Of a DNA stretch of 5,243 nt, positions 1 to 5,243 are shown piece by piece. Position 1 is the first letter of the stretch. Every line of letters starts with the position of its first letter. The notes under the pieces are model-generated. The model was given only the letters and a program-made list of their open reading frames with translations. It searched no databases and was not told where the DNA came from. Source of the stretch: Pseudomonadota bacterium (lineage in GTDB: Bacteria > Pseudomonadota > Alphaproteobacteria > Rhizobiales > Devosiaceae); assembly GCA_023433775.1 (NCBI GenBank), contig JAEYTY010000143.1, positions 1-5,243 on the forward strand. The letters are read 5' to 3'. Position numbers and translations under genes: made by a program.

Positions 1-336
<336 letters not shown>

Positions 337-387
337 CTCATTAATCAATGTCCGCGTGACATGCGATTGAGATCGTGTCAGACACCA

Positions 388-408
388 GCGTGTTCCAAGT
401 GAACATGC
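388..408 (+). other. Hairpin in the 23S-5S spacer
   Basis: Arms 388-395 (GCGTGTTC) and 401-408 (GAACATGC) form an 8-bp stem with one G-U pair around the loop CAAGT. It lies between mature 23S and 5S and is probably part of the precursor structure removed during rRNA processing. Just upstream, 375-385 is a small GTGTC-A-GACAC inverted repeat. I see no tRNA in the 337-450 spacer. Confidence 0.5.
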
Positions 409-433
409 GTACAGAACAAAATCCAGAATTCAC

Positions 434-586
434 CGCATATGTTTTTCGCTGACCTTGTGGTTCTTGCGAGGAGCCCAAGACCCGATCCCATCCCGAACTC
501 GACCGTCAAATTCCTCCGCGCCGATGGTACTAAGTCTCAAGACTTGGGAGAGTAGGTCACTGCAAGGTCTGCCAAAAACATATGCG
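434..586 (+). other. Pre-5S processing stem enclosing 5S rRNA
   Basis: CGCATATGTTTTT at 434-446 is the exact reverse complement of AAAAACATATGCG at 574-586. In the transcript these 13-base arms pair outside 5S helix I, separated from it by a small internal loop (447-450 and 571-573). Precursor stems flanking rRNAs are normal substrates for maturation nucleases such as RNase III or RNase E. The pairing is seen directly; the nuclease involved is inferred. Confidence 0.75.
451..570 (+). rRNA. rrf: 5S ribosomal RNA
   Basis: This is the complete 5S rRNA of the large subunit, about 120 nt, a normal length. Helix I is visible as GACCTTG (451-457) pairing with CAAGGTC (563-569). The conserved core CCCGATCCCATCCCGAACTCG is followed by the CCGT..AAA region, then GCCGATGGTACT and GGGAGAGTAGGTC. 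It lies 114 bp after 23S in the same orientation, as in a standard bacterial rrn operon. The helix I strands define the ends to within one or two bases. Confidence 0.96.
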
Positions 587-611
587 TCTCTCAGATGTCG
601 AAACTGAATTG

Positions 612-648
612 AAAACCCCTCACCGGAAACGGTGGGGGGTTTTTGTTT
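612..648 (+). terminator. Intrinsic terminator of the rrn operon
   Basis: The stem AAAACCCCTCACCG (612-625) pairs with 630-643 across a GAAA tetraloop (626-629), with one T-G pair. The downstream arm runs into the T-rich tract TTTTTGTTT (640-648). A long G+C core, stable tetraloop and T-run make a strong rho-independent terminator. It sits 42 bp after 5S, so 5S is the last gene of this operon. The next coding sequence starts only 30 bp later. Confidence 0.93.
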
Positions 649-668
649 ATGGGCCAGCCGCGAAAGGC

Positions 669-674
669 AGGAGG
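669..674 (+). promoter_or_regulatory. Ribosome binding site for the cysteine-cluster gene
   Basis: A perfect AGGAGG lies four bases before the ATG at 679. It decides the start: the in-frame TTG at 643 and ATG at 649 lie in or right at the end of the rrn terminator and have no such site. The spacing is a little short but workable. Confidence 0.75.
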
Positions 675-678
675 CAGC

Positions 679-1215
679 ATGTCCAAATCCGACTTTGAAG
701 CCGATTGCAGCCGCTGTTTCGGCCTCTGCTGCACAGCACTGTCCTTCGAACGCGGACCTCAATTCGCCCATGACAAGCTGGCAGGCGAGCCCTGCCAGTT
801 CCTGGCGCAGGATTTCCGTTGCCGCATCCATGCGCAGCGGGAAGCGCTTGGCTATGACGGATGCGAGGCTTTCGACTGCCTGGGTGCTGGCCAACGCGCC
901 AGCGCCATATTTGCCGGTAAAAACTGGCGGCGTGAGCCCAGTGTTGAGCGGCGTCTCTATGCCAGCTTCTCCCTGTTGATGCGTCTGCAGGAAATGCGGC
1001 AGGCGCTGGAAACGGCGGCGGATATGGAGATCGGGGCAGAACTGCATGAGCAGCGCGCGATGCTGTTGGCGCAGATCGCTGATCACGCCGAAAGCGGTCG
1101 CGAAGATATTGCCGAGGCGGCGAGCGCGACGCTGGCGGCGGCCAAGGCCTTTCTGCGTCGGCTCGCGCCGGCTCTGGCGGGCGATCATGGTTTCAACGCA
1201 ATTCAGACGGGATAG
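679..1215 (+). CDS. Small cysteine-cluster protein, probable metal-binding domain, function unknown
   Basis: The product is 178 aa, with its start chosen from the AGGAGG site. The first 72 residues hold eight cysteines (10, 13, 17, 18, 39, 48, 62, 67) and H51, including CSRCFGLCC (C-x2-C-x3-CC) and the pattern DFRCRIH...GCEAFDCLGAGQ. This density suggests a zinc or iron-sulfur site. From memory, a similar module with FGLCC, DFRC.IH and DCFGAGQ-like blocks occurs at the N-terminus of some actinobacterial proteins annotated as pentapeptide-repeat proteins. No pentapeptide repeats are seen here. It resembles the YkgJ-type cysteine cluster only in general spacing. Residues from about 90 on look alpha-helical and Ala/Glu/Arg-rich. 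There is no signal peptide or membrane segment, so it is probably cytoplasmic. It lies 30 bp after the rrn terminator with no clear promoter, so read-through could contribute to its expression. No specific function can be assigned. Confidence 0.85.
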   Translation: MSKSDFEADCSRCFGLCCTALSFERGPQFAHDKLAGEPCQFLAQDFRCRIHAQREALGYDGCEAFDCLGAGQRASAIFAGKNWRREPSVERRLYASFSLLMRLQEMRQALETAADMEIGAELHEQRAMLLAQIADHAESGREDIAEAASATLAAAKAFLRRLAPALAGDHGFNAIQTG

Positions 1216-1253
1216 TGATCGCAAAGATCGGGCCTGGCTCCGCGTGCAACTGT

Positions 1254-1286
1254 CCCGTTGCAACGGGGTTGACCTTGTCCCGACAA
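1254..1286. promoter_or_regulatory. Tandem palindromes, possible operator before the channel gene
   Basis: CCCGTTGCAACGGG (1254-1267) is a perfect 14-bp palindrome. Seven bases later TTGTC-CC-GACAA (1275-1286) is a second inverted repeat. TGTCCCG also occurs as a direct repeat at 1251-1257 and 1276-1282. The cluster sits in the 99-bp gap before the channel gene, around a -35-like TTGACC (1269-1274). Because the first palindrome has no spacer, a protein-binding DNA site is more likely than an RNA terminator, and there is no T-run. The regulator is unknown. Confidence 0.4.
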
Positions 1287-1314
1287 CGGCCATGCTGTGT
1301 CGACCCGGTTCAAC

Positions 1315-3510
1315 ATGATGAGTTCGATGCGTCTTTTCCCCCTGCTTGCCGTCTTCTTCCTCCTTCTCGTTCCAGCCTATGCCCAGGATACGGCTTCGCC
1401 GCCGGCTACGCCTGCGGATGAGTTGATCCGCATTCTGGAGGACGATACGGCACGGGCCGAACTCATTGAACGATTGCGGCAGGCAGCGCCTGAACAGGGT
1501 ACTGCGGAAGCGGTGGCGCCTACCGATCTCAGCATTGCCCGGCAATTGGCGGAATATACACGCAGCGTAGCCCAAGGCGCCTCGACGACCATGCGCGCGC
1601 TTGGCAACGCCTTCAGCAATCTGCGCGGCGTGCTCAATGGCACGCTTAATGCCGATCTGGGCGGATTGGGAGAAATTCTGACCGGTCTCGCCATTCTGGC
1701 AATTGGGCTTTTCGGAAGCTATTTCCTGTTGAGATTGCTCGCGAATGCGCTGGTTTCCCGCCTGACGACACGGAGCGAGGGTAAAAGCTTGCTTGGCAGG
1801 ATCATGGCCGGGATCCTCGCTGGCTTCATTGATGCAGTGACTATTCTGCTCGCCTGGGCCCTGGGTTATGTGTTGGCGCTCAATACCGGCATTTTCCCCA
1901 ATGGGCAGATGGGCATCAATCAGACGCTTTTGCTCAACGCCTTTCTGTTTGTCGAAGTCAGCAAGCTGGTCATCCGGATTCTTCTGGCGCCACGTCATCC
2001 GCATTGGCGCTTCCTGCCCGTTACCGATGACAACGCGGCCTATTGGTCTTTCTGGGCCAGCCGGATGACCTCGCTTATCGGTTACACCTTCCTCTTCATC
2101 TCCCCCATGCTGGTGGCAGCTGCTCTGCCGGCGGTCGCGGCGGCGGTACAGGTTCTCGTGATGGCGACCGCCGTAAGTATCGGCGTGGTGATCGTGCTGC
2201 AGAACCGGGCCGATGTGCGCCTGTGGCTGACGGGCATTTCAGAGCGTCGCGGCAATGACGGTGTGGGTCGGTTGCTGGTCGCTCTGGGAATGTATTGGCA
2301 TGTGCTGGTCATTACCTACTTGCTGACACTGCTGCTGGTGTGGTTCGCCAATCCGGAAGAGGCGCTGCCTTTCATGCTGGGCGCCACAGCGCAGTCGCTG
2401 ATCGCCATTTTGGTCGGCGCGGTGATTGCGAGCTTTGTGGGCCGCTTTGTCAGCGGTGGGCTGAAGGTTCCGGCGGATGTACGTGAGCGTCTGCCTTTGC
2501 TCGAGAGCCGGTTGCAGGCTTTCGTGCCCCGCGTGATGGAGGTGGTGCGCTGGGTGGTCATTGCCGGGGTGCTCATTGCCATAGCGCAGGCATGGAATGT
2601 CTTTGACTTCATGGGCTGGATTTCCAGCGATGATGGATTGGCATTGGCGGGGTCTGTCATCTCAGCCGCACTTATCGTGCTAGTAGCTATCGTGCTCCAT
2701 GTGGTGGTGGCGTCCTGGGTGGAGTTCAGGCTTAACACCAAGATCGGCAAGACGCCGACGGCGCGCGAAAAGACGCTGCTCAATCTGTTCAAGAATGCCT
2801 TCACCGTCGCCCTTGTCGTCTTTGGGCTGATGCTGGCTCTCGCACAGATCGGCGTGAACATTGCTCCGCTCCTGGCTGGTGCCGGTGTGGTTGGCTTGGC
2901 CATCGGTTTTGGCGCGCAAAAGCTGGTGCAGGACATCATCACCGGCATTTTCATCCAGTTCGAGAATGTCATGAACGAGGGTGACGTAGTGGCCGTCGGC
3001 GACAAATCCGGCGTGGTGGAAAAGCTCACGATCCGTTCGGTCACTATTCGTGATCTCAGTGGCACGGTTCACCTTATCCCCTTCTCGTCGGTTGACCAGG
3101 TCAGCAATATGATGCGTGGCTTCTCGTTCCACGTGGCTGAAATCGGTGTGGCCTATGACAGTGACATCGATCAGGTGAAAGCTGCGCTGCGCGAAGCGTT
3201 TGATCGCCTAATGCAGACCGAGCACAAGGACGAGATTCTCGACGATCTCGACATGCATGGCATCACGGCTTTTGGCGATTCATCGATCACCGTACGGGCG
3301 CGCATCAAGACCTTGCCCGGCAAGCACTGGGCGGTCGGCCGCCTCTATAACGAGATCGTCAAAACGGTGTTCAGCGAAATGAGGATCGAAATCCCCTATC
3401 CGCACGTCACCTATGTCCAGGGTGGCGAGGCGCGGGCTTCCGGCCGGCGATTGCGGACGCGCGAGGAAGATCAGGCGGACTCGCCAAATGCCCTGCCGGG
3501 GGCGGACTGA
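1315..3510 (+). CDS. Large MscS-family mechanosensitive ion channel, YbiO-like
   Basis: This inner-membrane channel is expected to open under membrane tension and release solutes during hypoosmotic shock. The product is 731 aa from ATG 1315; GTG 1297 and ATGs 1318 and 1327 are alternatives, and none has a strong ribosome binding site. A signal peptide is clear (about residues 5-23, ending VPAYA before QD). A periplasmic segment runs to about 118, followed by about 11 predicted membrane helices between 119 and 542. The MscS core is at the C-terminal end: pore-lining helix with GAGVVGLAIGFGAQKLVQD (522-540), beta domain about 550-593 (EGDVV, the IRDLSGTVHLIPFSSV block) and alpha/beta vestibule about 600-701. 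A charged tail of about 30 residues ends it. Length, signal peptide and many extra helices match E. coli YbiO (741 aa) rather than small MscS (286 aa). Gating and ion selectivity cannot be read from the sequence. Confidence 0.93.
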   Translation: MMSSMRLFPLLAVFFLLLVPAYAQDTASPPATPADELIRILEDDTARAELIERLRQAAPEQGTAEAVAPTDLSIARQLAEYTRSVAQGASTTMRALGNAFSNLRGVLNGTLNADLGGLGEILTGLAILAIGLFGSYFLLRLLANALVSRLTTRSEGKSLLGRIMAGILAGFIDAVTILLAWALGYVLALNTGIFPNGQMGINQTLLLNAFLFVEVSKLVIRILLAPRHPHWRFLPVTDDNAAYWSFWASRMTSLIGYTFLFISPMLVAAALPAVAAAVQVLVMATAVSIGVVIVLQNRADVRLWLTGISERRGNDGVGRLLVALGMYWHVLVITYLLTLLLVWFANPEEALPFMLGATAQSLIAILVGAVIASFVGRFVSGGLKVPADVRERLPLLESRLQAFVPRVMEVVRWVVIAGVLIAIAQAWNVFDFMGWISSDDGLALAGSVISAALIVLVAIVLHVVVASWVEFRLNTKIGKTPTAREKTLLNLFKNAFTVALVVFGLMLALAQIGVNIAPLLAGAGVVGLAIGFGAQKLVQDIITGIFIQFENVMNEGDVVAVGDKSGVVEKLTIRSVTIRDLSGTVHLIPFSSVDQVSNMMRGFSFHVAEIGVAYDSDIDQVKAALREAFDRLMQTEHKDEILDDLDMHGITAFGDSSITVRARIKTLPGKHWAVGRLYNEIVKTVFSEMRIEIPYPHVTYVQGGEARASGRRLRTREEDQADSPNALPGAD

Positions 3511-3522
3511 CAGCTTCGTGAT

Positions 3523-3560
3523 ACCGGATGCAGTTTGCCTTAAGGCCATCTTAATCCGGT
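3523..3560 (+). other. Inverted repeat after the channel gene, overlapping the CtrA-type box
   Basis: ACCGGAT (3523-3529) and ATCCGGT (3554-3560) are perfect 7-base complements enclosing the 10-bp palindrome GCCTTAAGGC (3537-3546). In RNA this could fold 12 bases past the channel stop codon and act as a weak transcript end, but no T-run follows. It overlaps the CtrA-type box, so the symmetry may instead serve DNA binding. Confidence 0.35.
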
Positions 3561-3567
3561 GCGTTAA
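3540..3567. promoter_or_regulatory. Candidate CtrA-binding box upstream of the transglycosylase
   Basis: TTAAGGCCATCTTAA (3540-3554) is an exact match to the TTAA-N7-TTAA consensus of CtrA, the alphaproteobacterial cell-cycle response regulator. A third TTAA lies at 3564-3567, nine bases after the second. The box sits 78-105 bp before the transglycosylase start, in a GC-rich region where three TTAA in 28 bp stand out. I do not see convincing -35/-10 hexamers next to it, so whether it activates or represses is open. CtrA binding is inferred from the motif alone. Confidence 0.6.
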
Positions 3568-3578
3568 TAGTTTGCGGT

Positions 3579-3607
3579 GCGCGTCCGTTGCGGCACAGCC
3601 GACGCGC
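3579..3607 (+). other. Hairpin in the upstream or leader region of the transglycosylase gene
   Basis: GCGCGTC (3579-3585) is the exact complement of GACGCGC (3601-3607), giving a 7-bp GC-rich stem with a 15-nt loop about 40 bases before the start codon. No T-run follows, so it is not a terminator. If transcription starts upstream it would lie in the 5' leader. It may be incidental in GC-rich DNA. Confidence 0.3.
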
Positions 3608-3644
3608 TCGTGGCTATTTGTAACGCGTATCACGAGGCACGCTC

Positions 3645-4865
3645 ATGTTTGAGATAGCAGGTTCGACTCTGCCCCTCTTTTCCCGTCGCGCCAAGGCGCC
3701 GCTACTGGTCCTGCTGGCGGGGCTTTGCCTTCCGGCCACGGCCATGGCAAGCAGCGCTGATTTCGTGCGGGGCCTGTGGCCGGAGGCTCAATCGGTCGGC
3801 GTAAGCCGTCAGGCATTTGATGCTGCCTTTGCCAGCTACAACCCGATTCCGCAGGTGATGGAGCTGACCAAAAAGCAGCCCGAATTCACCCAGACGGTCC
3901 AGCAATATATCGACAAGCGCGTCACCGCCGCGCAGGCCAGCAAGGGCCAGGCCATGCGCGGGGAATGGGCGCAGACATTGTCGGGCGCGCAGCAGCGCTT
4001 TGGTGTGCAGCCCGAAATTGTGCTGGCCATCTGGGGCATGGAAACCAATTTTGGCGGATTCATGGGTGGCAATAACACCATCCATGCGCTCGCTACGCTG
4101 ACCGAAAAGGGCTATCGCGCCGACTTCTTCCGCAACGAGTTGCTGACGGCCCTGCGCATCGTGTCCGACGGCCACGTCAATCCAAATGCCATGGTCGGCT
4201 CCTGGGCCGGCGCTATGGGGCATACTCAGTTCATGCCATCAAGCTTCATGCGCTATGCGGTGGACTATAATGGCGATGGCAAGAAGGACATTTGGAACTC
4301 AGTGCCCGATGCTCTTGGCTCGACCGCCAATTATCTGAACAATTTTGGCTGGCGGCCCGGCGAAACCTGGGGCTATGAGGTCGAACTGCCCAAGGGCTTT
4401 GACTTTGCGGCAGCGCGACAGATGGAGAAGGCGCCGCTCAGCACCTGGTTGCAGATGGGGATCACCCGTGTCTCGGGCAGTGCCTTTCCACGTCCCGGCG
4501 ATATGGGGCGGCTTTATATGCCGGCCGGGGCCAATGGCCCGACCTTCCTCCTCCTGCCCAATTTCGATGTGATCAAGCGCTATAACAATTCCGATAGCTA
4601 TGCCCTCGCGGTCGGCCATCTGGCTGATCGTATTCTGGGCGGCGGATCGTTCGTGACCCCCTGGCCGGCGGGTGACTATGCCCTCACCAAGGCTCAGCGC
4701 GCCGAGGTGCAGACCCTGCTCAACCGGGCCGGATTTGATGTGGGGGCGCCCGACGGCGTTGTCGGGCCCAAGACGCGCAGCGCTGCCATGGCATTCCAGG
4801 GACGGCTCGGCCTGCCGGCAGATGGCCATGTCTCGGGCACATTGCTGGAGCGGTTGAGACGTTGA
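3645..4865 (+). CDS. MltB-family lytic murein transglycosylase with peptidoglycan-binding domain
   Basis: This periplasmic enzyme cleaves the MurNAc-GlcNAc bond of peptidoglycan non-hydrolytically, leaving 1,6-anhydro-MurNAc ends. The product is 406 aa. GAGG at 3634-3637 stands seven bases before the ATG and supports this start. An N-terminal signal peptide (RR at 14-15, hydrophobic to 30, probable cut after ATAMA at 35) has no lipobox, so the protein is likely soluble, unlike lipoprotein MltB. The MltB-type catalytic domain (SLT_2 type) spans about 37-335. The predicted catalytic residue is E133 in IWGMETNFGGFMG. Other family blocks are GSWAGAMGHTQFMPSSF (185-201), an EF-hand-like loop DYNGDGKKDIW (207-217, as in Slt35) and STANYL (226-231). 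A peptidoglycan-binding type 1 domain follows at about 346-404 (VQTLLNRAGFDVGAPDGVVG, then TRSAAMAFQ). The domains look complete. The upstream CtrA-type box suggests cell-cycle control. Confidence 0.95.
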   Translation: MFEIAGSTLPLFSRRAKAPLLVLLAGLCLPATAMASSADFVRGLWPEAQSVGVSRQAFDAAFASYNPIPQVMELTKKQPEFTQTVQQYIDKRVTAAQASKGQAMRGEWAQTLSGAQQRFGVQPEIVLAIWGMETNFGGFMGGNNTIHALATLTEKGYRADFFRNELLTALRIVSDGHVNPNAMVGSWAGAMGHTQFMPSSFMRYAVDYNGDGKKDIWNSVPDALGSTANYLNNFGWRPGETWGYEVELPKGFDFAAARQMEKAPLSTWLQMGITRVSGSAFPRPGDMGRLYMPAGANGPTFLLLPNFDVIKRYNNSDSYALAVGHLADRILGGGSFVTPWPAGDYALTKAQRAEVQTLLNRAGFDVGAPDGVVGPKTRSAAMAFQGRLGLPADGHVSGTLLERLRR

Positions 4866-4891
4866 TTGCGTTAAGGCGTCGTTAATACAAT
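4862..4891 (+). promoter_or_regulatory. Probable promoter of the hydrolase gene
   Basis: TTGATT (4862-4867) and TACAAT (4886-4891) match the sigma-70-type -35 and -10 hexamers at 4 and 5 of 6 positions, with an 18-bp spacer. Transcription would start near 4898, giving a leader of about 130 nt. The -35 element overlaps the stop codon of the transglycosylase gene. The spacer is occupied by a CtrA-type box. Confidence 0.5.
4871..4885. promoter_or_regulatory. Candidate CtrA-binding box inside the hydrolase promoter
   Basis: TTAAGGCGTCGTTAA is an exact TTAA-N7-TTAA match and shares TTAAGGC with the box at 3540. It starts five bases after the transglycosylase stop codon. Lying between the proposed -35 and -10 hexamers, it would be expected to block RNA polymerase, implying repression. 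Binding is inferred from the motif. Confidence 0.55.
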
Positions 4892-4917
4892 CGGTGCAAA
4901 ATTTTCGGGCTTAAGTA

Positions 4918-4957
4918 GAGGGCAGGCCCATCGACCGCAGAGGTCGCGCCTGCCCTC
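4918..4957 (+). other. Long two-part hairpin in the transglycosylase-hydrolase gap
   Basis: GAGGGCAGGC (4918-4927) and GCCTGCCCTC (4948-4957) are perfect 10-base complements. Inside, CGACC (4932-4936) pairs with GGTCG (4942-4946) around a five-base loop, with an asymmetric internal loop between the stems. No T-run follows, so a standard intrinsic terminator is unlikely. If the promoter at 4862-4891 is real, the structure begins about 20 nt into the hydrolase leader; otherwise it may protect or end the transglycosylase mRNA. Confidence 0.55.
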
Positions 4958-5029
4958 GCCCATTCCGGGTGCCACAAAATCCCCTGCATTGGCGATTATT
5001 GTGTCCCTCATTCCAGTTCCAATCGTGAA

Positions 5030-5243
5030 ATGTTCATGCAGTTTGCTCGACGCCTCGTGACGGCGATAATCCTTATGCTGTCCCTCGCGCCCCTTGGCAC
5101 CCAAGCGGCGTCCATCATGGACCCGTTCAATATTCCGCTGGCCATGGATGGCGGTACGTCCAAAGTAGGCGATGGCATTCCCTATGCCGATACGCCGCGC
5201 CACAAGCTCGATGTCTATGCGCCCGAGCAGCGTGGTGGACCGG
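5030..5243 (+). CDS. Probable exported alpha/beta-hydrolase (esterase/lipase type), N-terminal part
   Basis: The reading frame stays open from ATG 5030 to the window edge (71 codons, no stop), so the 3' end is cut off. ATG 5030 is the first ATG/GTG in frame after the TAG at 4916; ATG 5036 is an alternative. Neither has a strong ribosome binding site. The N-terminus is a signal peptide (RR at 7-8, hydrophobic 9-22, probable cut after GTQA at about 26). Residues 49-65, GIPYADTPRHKLDVYAP, match the first strand block of many esterase/lipase-type alpha/beta-hydrolases, where a Y....P..KLDVY.P pattern precedes the oxyanion-hole region. The catalytic Ser, Asp and His lie beyond the window, so activity and substrate cannot be confirmed. 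It lies 164 bp after the transglycosylase with its own likely promoter. Confidence 0.72.
   Translation, partial: MFMQFARRLVTAIILMLSLAPLGTQAASIMDPFNIPLAMDGGTSKVGDGIPYADTPRHKLDVYAPEQRGGP

Noticed and set aside
609..614. TTGAAA as a -35 element for the cysteine-cluster gene
   Set aside because: A good -35 match, but the -10 position at normal spacing is GC-rich terminator stem without any TATAAT-like hexamer.
643..678. Upstream start (TTG 643 or ATG 649) for the cysteine-cluster gene
   Set aside because: These lie in or right at the end of the rrn terminator and would leave no room for a ribosome binding site, whereas ATG 679 has a perfect AGGAGG.
430..2004. Long minus-strand open frame (524 codons)
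   Set aside because: It runs antisense through 5S rRNA, the rrn terminator, the cysteine-cluster gene and the start of the channel gene. Its product is low-complexity Arg/Gln-rich with no recognisable domain; it reflects GC-rich codon bias opposite real genes.
2316..3132. Two minus-strand open frames opposite the channel gene
   Set aside because: They lie wholly antisense to the conserved MscS core, have no recognisable domain, and show the Ser/Thr/Pro-rich or His/Asp/Arg-rich composition typical of shadow frames.
3517..3634. 7-bp inverted repeat CGTGATA / TATCACG at the ends of the channel-transglycosylase gap
   Set aside because: The arms are short and over 100 bp apart. They could look like tiny terminal repeats, but nothing else suggests a mobile element, so chance is likely.
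3702..4829. Minus-strand open frames opposite the transglycosylase
   Set aside because: The + strand frame has a signal peptide, a catalytic motif and a complete two-domain architecture; the antisense frames have none.
4871..5203. Minus-strand open frame of 110 codons over the last intergenic region
   Set aside because: It overlaps the proposed promoter, the hairpin and the signal peptide of the + strand hydrolase. Its product resembles nothing I know, while the + frame has a signal peptide and an esterase-type LDVYAP motif.

Overview
The window is a GC-rich bacterial chromosomal segment that reads almost entirely on the + strand. It opens inside the 3' part of a 23S rRNA gene and continues through 5S rRNA to the end of the rrn operon. 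It then carries four protein genes, the last cut by the window edge. The 23S 3' end and the 5S sequence are alphaproteobacterial in type. Candidate CtrA boxes (TTAA-N7-TTAA) in two intergenic regions fit that class. My best guess is Hyphomicrobiales, possibly Devosia-like, but the genus is a guess from memory.

Layout: 1-336 is the 23S rRNA 3' end, with its first base about equivalent to E. coli G2553 and the sarcin-ricin loop near 102-115. The 23S-5S spacer (337-450) has a hairpin and the 5' arm of a perfect 13-bp stem enclosing 5S. 5S rRNA is 451-570. A strong intrinsic terminator (612-648) closes the operon; no tRNA lies between 5S and the terminator. At 679-1215 is a small protein with eight clustered cysteines, a probable metal-binding domain of unknown function. 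At 1315-3510 is a large MscS-superfamily channel similar in size and architecture to E. coli YbiO, preceded by two back-to-back short palindromes. At 3645-4865 is an exported MltB-type lytic transglycosylase with a C-terminal peptidoglycan-binding domain. At 5030 to the edge is the N-terminus of a probable exported alpha/beta-hydrolase (esterase/lipase type).

How the genes relate: the channel and the transglycosylase both belong to the cell envelope (turgor relief and wall cleavage), and the truncated hydrolase is probably exported. They look like separate transcription units rather than one operon, with gaps of about 99, 134 and 164 bp. The most interesting regulatory signal is a CtrA-type box upstream of the transglycosylase and another inside the likely promoter of the hydrolase gene, suggesting cell-cycle control. 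I found no mobile element, CRISPR array, defence system or clearly new multi-gene system; the cysteine-cluster protein is the least characterised gene.
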